6,260 nucleotides of DNA from an uncultured Eubacteriales bacterium (lineage in GTDB: Bacteria > Bacillota > Clostridia > Oscillospirales > Oscillospiraceae), in the NCBI GenBank assembly GCA_900551495.1, contig URWG01000108.1, positions 1-6,260 on the forward strand, read 5' to 3'. Below the pieces are notes generated by a model. It did not search any database. It was not told the DNA's origin and saw only the letters and a list, made by a program, of their open reading frames with translations. The position numbers were made by a program, and so were the translations under genes. The first letter of the stretch is position 1; each line of letters opens with the position of its first letter. This document shows, one piece after another, positions 1 to 5,414 of the stretch.

Positions 1-573
1 GACGCTCTTGCCATCTATGAAGCATGCGGACTGCTTGTTTCCCAACAGGGGAGCGGTCGCTATGTTCGACAGGCGGATATGAGCACACAGATCTGCAATA
101 TGTGGTCGCTGTACATAAAGGCAAAGCCGGCGCTGCTGGTGGATCTGCTGGAGATCCGTACACTGCTTGATATTGCGGCGATTCCCAGCGTATTGGAAAA
201 GATTACACCGCAGCAGCTTCATGAGTTGAGCTGCCATGTCGCGGAGATGCGCTATAAAGCCAAGCAGGGGAAAACCTTTGCATCAAACGACAGAGCCTTC
301 CATCAGGTGATGTTCTCCAGCGCGGGCAACTTCTTACTGTCGCAGCTGCAAAGCGGTTTCTGGGATTTGTATGAGCAGTTTTCGATTGAAACCTACCATG
401 AGGGTCTTGAGGAGGTTGCCGAGCAGCATGCTCAGATGCTGGAGGCGGTTGCAGAAAAGGACGCAGCGAAGCTGGAGCAGCTGATGCGCGACCAATATGA
501 GGATGCAAAGCAGCAAATCATGACGTTTCTTCTGAATATTCCAAATGAAAAGCATGGCGATGGAACAGCATAG
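1..573 (+). CDS. GntR-family transcriptional regulator, FadR/FCD type (5' end outside window)
   Basis: The reading frame is open from base 1, so the gene is cut at its N-terminus. The first ~25 visible residues end in the pattern GLLVSQQGSGRYV, the beta-wing that closes a GntR winged-helix DNA-binding domain. A helical FCD ligand-binding domain follows, with EIRTLLD at its start, the D..FH pair near bases 289-303 and a later His in AEQHAQ. FCD proteins normally hold a metal with one Asp and three His; the last His, expected in the M..H motif near the C-terminus, is Gln here (codon 493-495). The ATG at 79 is internal, not the start, because the wing lies upstream of it. It stops with TAG at 571-573, 38 bases before the kinase gene. 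By family and position it probably responds to a sugar or sugar acid and controls the genes that follow. The effector cannot be read from the sequence. Confidence 0.9.
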   Translation, partial: DALAIYEACGLLVSQQGSGRYVRQADMSTQICNMWSLYIKAKPALLVDLLEIRTLLDIAAIPSVLEKITPQQLHELSCHVAEMRYKAKQGKTFASNDRAFHQVMFSSAGNFLLSQLQSGFWDLYEQFSIETYHEGLEEVAEQHAQMLEAVAEKDAAKLEQLMRDQYEDAKQQIMTFLLNIPNEKHGDGTA

Positions 574-611
574 GACACATTGAAACGAACATTGGAAAGA
601 AGGAATAAACA

Positions 612-1619
612 ATGATGACTCGCAGACCGAAAATTTTGGTAGTCGGCAGCTTTGTCATGGATCAGATCGCGACGACGACGATTTTCCCCCGTCAGGGGCA
701 GACCGTTTTGGGCGAGTCGTTCCGAAAGGCGCCCGGAGGAAAGGGCGCCAATCAGGCGGTACAGGCGGCGCGCCTCGGCGCGGAGGTGACGATGGTCGGC
801 AAGCTCGGCAGAGATGCGAACGGTGAGGAGATGCTGCGTGTCTGCGCGGAGGCAGGAATCGACACATCCCATGTCCTCTATGATCCGACTGCAGCCTCCG
901 GCTGTGCCGTGATTATTCTGGAAAGACAGCCCGGACAGTCCGCTCAAAACAGAATTCTCGTCATCCCCGGTGCGAACATGACGCTCACGCCCAACGAGGT
1001 CGCCTTTCTGAAGAATGGCATTGCACAATATGATCTCGTAATTCTGCAGTTGGAGATACCCATGGAGGTCAACATCGCCGTAGCGCAATATGCCCATGCT
1101 GCAGGCGTTCCCGTGATGCTCAATCCCGCGCCCAGCGCGCCGCTTCCCGATGCGCTGCTCTCCTGTCTGACCTATCTTTCTCCGAACGAGCATGAGGCAC
1201 AGGATCTCTGCGGCCTTCCCATCCGCCGTACCGTGTCCGGTCCGGAGCGGCACGATGTGCGCGCCGCTGCAGAAGTGCTGATGAAAAAGGGCGTCAAAAA
1301 TCTTCTCATCACGCTGGGGGACGACGGTGCGGCGCTTTGCCGGGAGGGCGTCTTTACTCACAGTCCGTGCTGTACCGGCATTACCGCCGTCGATCCCACC
1401 GCGGCGGGTGATTCCTTTGTCGCCGCCTTCTGCGTGGGCGCAGCCTGCGGCTGGCAGGCGGAGGAGACGCTTCGGTTTGCCAATCACACCGCGGCGCTTA
1501 CCGTGTCGTCCATGGGCGCTATGCCGTCGCTGCCGAGGCTGGAGGCGGTAGAAGCGCTGATGCAGGCGCGTGGCGTTGCCGTACAAGATACCTCACTGCT
1601 GAAGGGAGAGAAAAAATAA
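612..1619 (+). CDS. rbsK: Ribokinase-like PfkB-family sugar kinase
   Basis: A 335-residue cytoplasmic kinase expected to transfer phosphate from ATP to a hydroxyl of a sugar, classically D-ribose to ribose 5-phosphate. Visible family motifs are PGGKGANQA (residues 41-49, sugar-binding glycine motif), LQLE (146-149), NPAP (171-174), SPNE (190-193), DPTAAGDSF (261-269, anion hole with catalytic base Asp267) and GAMPSLP (302-308, ribokinase monovalent-cation loop). Length is slightly above the usual ~300-310. The anion hole reads AAGD where GAGD is usual. The start is set by AAGGA about 8 bases upstream; a second ATG follows directly at 615 and could also serve. The last base of its TAA is the first base of the next ATG, so translation is probably coupled to the isomerase. 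The neighbours (FCD regulator, SIS isomerase, decayed isomerases) point to a pentose or rarer sugar rather than proving ribose, so the symbol reflects family and not substrate. Confidence 0.92.
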   Translation: MMTRRPKILVVGSFVMDQIATTTIFPRQGQTVLGESFRKAPGGKGANQAVQAARLGAEVTMVGKLGRDANGEEMLRVCAEAGIDTSHVLYDPTAASGCAVIILERQPGQSAQNRILVIPGANMTLTPNEVAFLKNGIAQYDLVILQLEIPMEVNIAVAQYAHAAGVPVMLNPAPSAPLPDALLSCLTYLSPNEHEAQDLCGLPIRRTVSGPERHDVRAAAEVLMKKGVKNLLITLGDDGAALCREGVFTHSPCCTGITAVDPTAAGDSFVAAFCVGAACGWQAEETLRFANHTAALTVSSMGAMPSLPRLEAVEALMQARGVAVQDTSLLKGEKK

Positions 1620-2248
1620 TGAAGCAAACGGAAGCCAATGCACTCAACACGTTCGTCAATACCGTAAAAAGCGCTGTACCGGAATTTCTCGACGCCATGG
1701 ATGCTGCACAGCTGGAGGCCGCCGCAAGGCTCATTTCGGAGGCAAAGGCGCACGGAAAGCGTCTGCATGTCTCGGGGATCGGTAAGCCGGCGCATTTGGC
1801 GGGCTATATCGCTTCACTGCTTTCCTCCACCGGAACACCGTGCTACTTCCTGCATGGGACGGAGGCCGTCCACGGCTCCTGCGGTCAGCTCGTGCCGGGC
1901 GACGTGGTAATCTTCATTTCCAACAGCGGCGAGACTGCCGAAATGCGCGCCGCAGTTTCGGCTGTAAAAAACAACGGCTGCGCCGTCATCGGCGTGAGCG
2001 GGAATCACGATTCATGGCTGGCTCGTGAGAGTGCCGTGCATTTATACGCGGGTGTTACGGCGGAGGGCGGTCCTTTGAACCGTGCGCCGAGAATGTCCGT
2101 TCTTGCGGAAACGCTGGTTTTACAGGCTCTGAGCGTCATTTTGCAGGAGCAGGCCGACGTCACCCCGCAGCAATATGTCAGATGGCATCCGGGCGGCAAG
2201 CTCGGTCGGCTCCGCGCAGACGAACGCGAGACGGATGAAAAACGCTGA
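1619..2248 (+). CDS. SIS-domain phosphosugar isomerase, KdsD/GutQ-like without CBS domains
   Basis: A 209-residue protein consisting of one SIS (sugar isomerase) domain. It resembles arabinose-5-phosphate isomerases (KdsD/GutQ/KpsF): SGIGKPAHLAG (52-62, with the lysine of the GxGK motif), GTEAVHG (80-86), the phosphosugar-binding SNSGE (101-105), and a C-terminal YVRWHPGGKLGR (186-197) matching the HPGG.LGR signature that carries the active-site His. KdsD proteins are about 320 residues because of two C-terminal CBS domains; here the protein stops shortly after HPGG, so it is a SIS-only form. It likely interconverts a ketose phosphate and an aldose phosphate made by the upstream kinase. A KDO role is unlikely because the window suggests a Gram-positive. 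The ATG at 1619 overlaps the kinase stop by one base and has GGGAGAG just upstream. It ends with TGA at 2246-2248, followed by hairpins. The family is secure; the substrate is unknown. Confidence 0.88.
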   Translation: MKQTEANALNTFVNTVKSAVPEFLDAMDAAQLEAAARLISEAKAHGKRLHVSGIGKPAHLAGYIASLLSSTGTPCYFLHGTEAVHGSCGQLVPGDVVIFISNSGETAEMRAAVSAVKNNGCAVIGVSGNHDSWLARESAVHLYAGVTAEGGPLNRAPRMSVLAETLVLQALSVILQEQADVTPQQYVRWHPGGKLGRLRADERETDEKR

Positions 2249-2294
2249 CAGGACAACTGCCCGTTTTGACTGCTTTTGCTGCTCCGCTGCGGCG

Positions 2295-2312
2295 GATCAA
2301 AGCTTTTTGATC
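2295..2312 (+). other. Small hairpin after the SIS gene
   Basis: GATCAAA (2295-2301) pairs perfectly with TTTGATC (2306-2312) around a GCTT loop. It lies 47 bases after the SIS stop and 10 bases before the stronger hairpin at 2322. It is A/T-rich and weak, and no T-run follows. It could be part of the transcript end or chance. Confidence 0.35.
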
Positions 2313-2321
2313 AATGCGTAA

Positions 2322-2351
2322 GAGCCGCCTCGGATTTCACCGAGGCGGCTC
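2322..2351 (+). terminator. 12-bp GC-rich hairpin ending the kinase-SIS operon
   Basis: GAGCCGCCTCGG (2322-2333) is exactly complementary to CCGAGGCGGCTC (2340-2351), with an ATTTCA loop. The stem is strong and well placed after the SIS gene, but the bases that follow are the 40-bp repeat and not a T-run. It is therefore an atypical intrinsic terminator or an RNA-stabilising 3' hairpin. It also separates the intact genes on the left from the damaged ones on the right. Confidence 0.6.
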
Positions 2352-2389
2352 AGACTGTCAAAAAAGTCCTCAACCGTCAAAATCGGGTA
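2350..2389 (+). repeat. 40-bp dispersed direct repeat, copy 1
   Basis: This 40-base stretch matches 6207-6246 at 38 of 40 positions in the same orientation; only the two bases at 2370-2371 (TC here, GT there) differ. It begins with TCAGACTGTC, contains an A6 run, and ends with TCGGGTA. Inside it the heptamer GTCAAAA occurs twice, at 2357 and 2376. Its first two bases are the last two of the hairpin at 2322-2351. Its right end lies 4 bases before the first ATG of the truncated isomerase fragment. Sequence beyond both copies is unrelated. It could be the end of a mobile or miniature element, or an intergenic repeat tied to transcript ends; the window cannot decide. Confidence 0.85.
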
Positions 2390-2393
2390 TGAT

Positions 2394-3025
2394 ATGAGCT
2401 GTCATCACTGCACGGAGTGTATCGCTGCGGCATTTATGAACGACCCGTATGATTGGGACGGCGAAAAGGAGCCGATCGTCTATGTCGGCGAAGCCGATTC
2501 CGATGCTGCTCTGACAATGCAGATTCTGAAGCAGCTTACGCATGACCCTGTTCTCTTTATGGATGTTCGGCATTGGGACGAGGAAAATCAGGTTTTGGAA
2601 TTCTGTAATTGCGGCTCGGAGGCAACGTGGTATGCCGTACGCAGTAATAATCCGAAGGAAAATCTGAGCAAGGTAACTCTTTTTCCGTGCCTCGACATCT
2701 ATGCCGGAGGAGGATGCTATGTGAATTGTCAGGCAGCCCGGGCTTGTGCACAATTGCATGCCTTTGCCGTTCCATGGGTGCCGACGGTAAGCGACGATAC
2801 CGCATGGTCCTGTTTACGGCTGAGCTGGTGTCCATGCCGAAGGAGCGAGAGAAGCTGACAAATGAGGAGTGCCCGCATAACTTTGCCAAGCTTCATTTTG
2901 ATTACAGGGTTTTTCTGGATAATTTTGATGCCAACCACGCACACGCTGTCTACGGAGATCATATCGAAGAGCTGAAAATGATTTGCAAAATGATGGGCAT
3001 TGACCTGGAAATCCTCGGCGAATGA
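2394..3025 (+). pseudogene. L-fucose-isomerase-like sugar isomerase, C-terminal remnant with frameshift
   Basis: The first part encodes a stretch typical of fucose/arabinose-isomerase-like proteins: CTECIAAAFMNDPYDW, GEADSDAALTMQILK, PVLFMDVRHWDEE and NCGSEATWYA, then GGGCYVNCQAA. At the CCC run (2737-2739) the frame fails. Adding one C restores a continuous protein (CQAAPGLCTIACLC, then RYRMVLFTAELV, CPHNFAKLHFDYRVFLDNFDANHAHAVYGD and MMGIDLEILGE) ending at TGA 3023-3025. About 210 codons remain, less than half of the usual ~450-480, so the N-terminal half is missing. The break coincides with the right edge of the 40-bp repeat. No ribosome binding site precedes the ATG at 2394, which supports a dead fragment. 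Intact relatives are cytoplasmic aldose-ketose isomerases using a divalent metal. The exact sugar is unknown, and the C frameshift alone could be a sequencing error, but the truncation could not. Confidence 0.82.
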
Positions 3026-3053
3026 GACTAAAAATGAATGAGGAAGAACAGCA

Positions 3054-3509
3054 ATGAAGGCAATTTTCGGCAGTGATCCGAATGCCGTACAGATGAAGGT
3101 CGGCTTGATGGAGACAGCGCGCAGACTTGGCTGGGAGACAGAGGATTACGGCAGCATGGATGCGATTTATGCCAATACGGTGATTGCGGTTGCGGAGGCT
3201 GTTGCCGCAGGAAAGGCGGAGCGCGGTGTTTTGCTTTGCGGTACCGGGCTCGGTATGAGCATTGCCGCAAATAAGGTAAAGGGAGCATATGCGGCCCTGC
3301 TGACGGATGTATACTCGGCGCAGCGCGCAATTTTGAGTAACGACAGCAATATTGCCTGCATGGGAGCCTTCACCCTCGGAGAAAAGCTGGCGTAGGAGCT
3401 TCTGAAAACATGGCTCGGTCTGCGTTTTGATCCCGCCTGCAGCTCCGCACCGAAGGTTGTGCGCTTTCACGAGTACGACAACCACCGGAAGGAGCTTGAG
3501 GCGAGATGA
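3054..3509 (+). pseudogene. rpiB: RpiB/LacAB-family isomerase (D-erythrulose-4-phosphate isomerase-like) with in-frame TAG
   Basis: The start at 3054 has GAGGAAG 7 bases upstream. Residues 1-113 contain FGSDPNA, the active-site LLCGTGLGMSIAANK (Cys62 equals the catalytic Cys of RpiB), YAALLTDVYSAQRA and SNDSNI. TAG at 3393-3395 then interrupts the frame, yet 37 further codons remain homologous: ELLKTWLGLRFD and SSAPKVVRFHEYD, ending at TGA 3507-3509. Repaired length is about 151, normal for RpiB (~150). The lost codon was probably Lys, Gln or Glu, each one base from TAG. The SNDSN in place of the HNDTN of E. coli RpiB, and the SAPKV tail, resemble EryI/DerI enzymes that convert D-erythrulose 4-phosphate to D-erythrose 4-phosphate. 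Its TGA overlaps the next ATG (ATGA), so it was translationally coupled to the TIM-family gene. The truncated product lacks the C-terminal helix and dimer arm and is probably inactive. Confidence 0.82.
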
Positions 3510-4297
3510 CACAGCGGCTCTATCTGGGCACAAATACAAAAATGTACAAGGGTATTGCGCAAACAGCGGACTATTTGGAGAGACTTGCGCAAAACACTGC
3601 CGATTTGCAAGGGGAGCCGATGGAGCTGTTTGTCCTTCCCCCGTTTATCGCCCTGCCGGAAGCGTCCGCCGCGTCGCACGGAGGAATTCGACTGGGTGCG
3701 CAGAACCTTTGTTGGGAAGGGGAAGGTCAACTTATCGGAGAAATCTCACCGCGTATGCTGCTGGAGGTCGGGGCGGAAATTGCCATGATCGGTCACAGTG
3801 AGCGCCGCCGTATTTTCGGCGAAACCGATGAGATGGAAAACAGAAAGGTTCTGTGCGCACTTCGCTATCAGCTTACGCCGCTGCTGTGCATTGGGGAAAC
3901 CGAACCGGAAAAGAATTCCGGACAGACAAACGACGTCCTGAACAGACAGCTTGACCTCGCACTGCAAGGCGTTTCAAGCGGCGATGCCCCGCGTCTTCGG
4001 ATTGCTTATGAGCCGGTATGGGCAATCGGCGTGAACGGTATGCCTGCCGATGAAGCATATGCCGCAGAGAAACACGGCGTGATTCGTCAAAAGCTTGCCG
4101 ACCTGTTCGGCAAGACGTCTCCGAGCAGATTCCCCTCCTGTACGGGGGAGCGTAAATCCGGACAATGCACCGCTGCTGATCGAGCAGGACAATATTGACG
4201 GTTTGTTTATCGGAAGAAGCGCGTGGGATGCGGATCGGTTCAACGACATAATCCGAAGCGTTCTGAAGGCGTGGAGGAAAAAACAAAAAAGTACTGA
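3506..4297 (+). pseudogene. tpiA: Triosephosphate-isomerase-family gene (EryH/LerI-like) with multiple -1 frameshifts
   Basis: Residues 1-202 are clean TIM-barrel sequence: LGTNTKMY (Asn10, Lys12 of the active site), LGAQN, GEISPRML, IGHSERR (catalytic His97) and AYEPVWAIG (catalytic Glu169 and loop 6). The frame then breaks. Restoring a G at 4114/4115 gives GKDVSEQIPLLYGG, and restoring a G in the G5 run at 4144-4148 joins this to SVNPDNAPLLIEQDNIDGLFIGRSAW-type sequence. Restoring an A in the A6 run at 4285-4290 would give a natural stop, TGA 4295-4297, and a protein of about 264 residues, close to the family's ~250. As it stands the frame ends at 4198 without the phosphate-binding YGGSV and GRSAW loops, so the product should be inactive. 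The TNTKMY start is nearer to EryH/LerI (L-erythrulose-1-phosphate isomerases) than to the NWKMN of housekeeping TIM, which fits the RpiB partner just upstream. Confidence 0.82.
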
Positions 4298-4356
4298 AAC
4301 GTCGTGGTCGGAATTTTCCTTCCGGCGGCAGCCTCAAGCACAAGACGATGTAACAA

Positions 4357-4403
4357 AAGCAGGAGTATCCGCAGCGGACAGCCGCTTGCGGGTGCTCCTG
4401 CTT
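4357..4403 (+). terminator. Long hairpin after the TIM-family gene
   Basis: AAGCAGGAGTATCCGC (4357-4372) pairs with GCGGGTGCTCCTGCTT (4388-4403), 16 pairs including two G-U. Inside it AGCGG (4373-4377) pairs with CCGCT (4382-4386) around an ACAG loop, leaving one bulged T. On the + strand no T-run follows. On the - strand the hairpin is followed by TTTTGTTAC, so it may end transcripts in either direction. The two G-U pairs at the stem centre would be mismatched A-C pairs in the opposite-strand RNA, so the fold favours + strand transcripts. Confidence 0.65.
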
Positions 4404-4510
4404 CGCAATTACAAATCAGTCCGCAAGGAAGCCCCGAAACGGTGCAGGCGCGGCGTTGATACGAGGCATACCCGTTAAGCGCAGTTGTGCGAATGTCAAT
4501 GCGAAAAGCC
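4404..4510. other. Intergenic stretch with no recognised feature
   Basis: The gap from the end of the TIM-family remnant (4297) to the next gene (4611) is about 313 bases. It contains the hairpin at 4357-4403 and the promoter at 4511-4539. The part between them shows no homology-like reading frame, repeat or RNA motif that I recognise. Confidence 0.5.
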
Positions 4511-4539
4511 TTTTCAAATGGGGAAATCTATGCTATACT
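4511..4539 (+). promoter_or_regulatory. Predicted SigA-type promoter with extended -10
   Basis: TTTTCA (4511-4516, four of six matches to TTGACA) and TATACT (4534-4539, five of six matches to TATAAT) are separated by 17 bases. TG at 4531-4532, one base before the -10, makes an extended -10 element. Transcription would start near 4546, about 65 bases before the lipoprotein ATG, and would serve both the lipoprotein and murI. It is the best promoter-like site I see in the window. Confidence 0.65.
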
Positions 4540-4567
4540 ATAACCGAGAACGGAACAATTTTTCCTC

Positions 4568-4585
4568 TGCTGCGTCAAAGCAGCA
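4568..4585 (+). other. Small hairpin in the lipoprotein leader
   Basis: TGCTGC (4568-4573) pairs with GCAGCA (4580-4585) around GTCAAA. It ends 12 bases before the ribosome binding site AAGGAG (4598-4603), so it does not hide it. It may modestly stabilise the leader RNA, or be chance. Confidence 0.3.
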
Positions 4586-4610
4586 AGAATCGATATAAAG
4601 GAGCAAGAAA

Positions 4611-5396
4611 ATGAAAAAGCTGATCTGTTTTGCGGCGGCGCTCACGCTGCTGTTTTCCCTGTGTGCCTGCGGAGAGGACAAGCTCCCCACCGAGACAGAC
4701 ATTACGACCGCACCTGCGACCGATGTCGTGACCGAAGCGCCGACTGCGACCTCCGACGAGCCGACCGAAGCACCCACACAGACACCGACCGAGGTGCCGC
4801 GCTACGCTCTGACGGGGCAGGGGGGCACGCTCTTCCGCAATTCGCTCGGCGAGGTTTGGCTGAGCGTGTGGGTGACGGTCCGCAATGACGGCACCGCGCC
4901 GCTCAGTCTGCCGCCGATGGACATTACGGCATCGGCGGGCGGCAGCACGGTCAAAACGCTCTCCGCAGTCACGGCGTATCCGAACGTGATCGCGAGCGGG
5001 GAGACCGCCTGCTACTATGACGAATCGCGCGTTGACACCGATGCGGTCGGCGCGGCTGACCTGACCTTCGACCTCGCTGCCGAGACAGCGGCGGAGGATG
5101 CGGTCGTGCGTTACACGGTAACGGACAAAACGCAGCTTCGCGACTCGGTTTACGGCGGGCTGACCCTGACGGGCGAGATCAAGAACGAGGCTGTCACGAA
5201 GAGCGAGAGCATGGCGTGCGTCGCTGCGGTGCTCTACGGCGAGGACGACGCGGTGCTCGGCGTGCTTTACGCCTATCTGTCCGACCCGCCCGCCGCAGGG
5301 AAAACCGTTTCCTTCACGCTGGACAGCTTTATGCTGCCTGCCGATGTTACCGCCGATGCGGTGACTCAGATTCAGACCTTCGCGTATCCCACATAG
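4611..5396 (+). CDS. Predicted lipoprotein with Thr/Pro-rich tether and FxLYD-like domain
   Basis: The 261-residue protein starts with MKK and a hydrophobic stretch ending in the lipobox LCAC, so Cys20 should be lipidated and the protein anchored on the outer face of the membrane. Residues 23-64 are a low-complexity Thr/Pro/Glu/Ala linker with repeated TEAP and PTE units, typical of extracytoplasmic tethers in Clostridia. Residues ~80-165 form a beta-sandwich-like segment (VWVTVRNDGTAPLSLP, then SGETACYY). Residues ~168-258 resemble an FxLYD domain: LTLTGEIKNEA, CVAAVLYGEDDAVLGV, GKTVSFTL. FxLYD domains are common in Firmicutes lipoproteins and their ligand is usually unknown. AAGGAG lies 7 bases before the ATG, and the promoter at 4511 serves it. 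murI begins 18 bases after its TAG stop, so the two are probably co-transcribed. A specific function cannot be assigned. Confidence 0.88.
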   Translation: MKKLICFAAALTLLFSLCACGEDKLPTETDITTAPATDVVTEAPTATSDEPTEAPTQTPTEVPRYALTGQGGTLFRNSLGEVWLSVWVTVRNDGTAPLSLPPMDITASAGGSTVKTLSAVTAYPNVIASGETACYYDESRVDTDAVGAADLTFDLAAETAAEDAVVRYTVTDKTQLRDSVYGGLTLTGEIKNEAVTKSESMACVAAVLYGEDDAVLGVLYAYLSDPPAAGKTVSFTLDSFMLPADVTADAVTQIQTFAYPT

Positions 5397-5414
5397 AAAG
5401 AGGGAGGTGCGGTC

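Noticed and set aside
432..1586. Long open frame on the - strand (384 codons) opposite the GntR and kinase genes
   Set aside because: It is antisense to a kinase with all family motifs; its composition is Arg/His/Gly-rich with no recognisable domain, as expected of a GC-rich shadow frame.
2350..2389. Minus-strand promoter in the repeat (TTGACA on the reverse strand)
   Set aside because: A perfect -35 hexamer is present on the - strand, but 17 bases further on the sequence is GAAATC at copy 1 and GTTTTC at copy 2, neither resembling a -10 box, and no - strand gene follows.
2350..2394. Group IIC intron or retroelement inserted after the terminator
   Set aside because: Group IIC introns do target terminator hairpins, but no GTGCG-type intron start, domain V hairpin or reverse transcriptase is present; only 40 bases are shared.
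3393..3395. TAG reassigned to an amino acid in this genome
   Set aside because: TAG is the natural stop of two other genes in the window (571-573 and 5394-5396), so general reassignment is not supported.
4199..4478. Reading the TIM-family frame on to 4478 as a C-terminal extension
   Set aside because: Past about 4290 the translated sequence loses all family resemblance and runs through the hairpin at 4357-4403. A one-base loss in A6 that hides a normal TGA at 4295 is a better explanation.
4677..4802. Thr/Pro/Glu-rich segment as a tandem repeat array or CRISPR-like structure
   Set aside because: It is in-frame low-complexity tether sequence of a lipoprotein with irregular units; there are no constant repeats with unique spacers.
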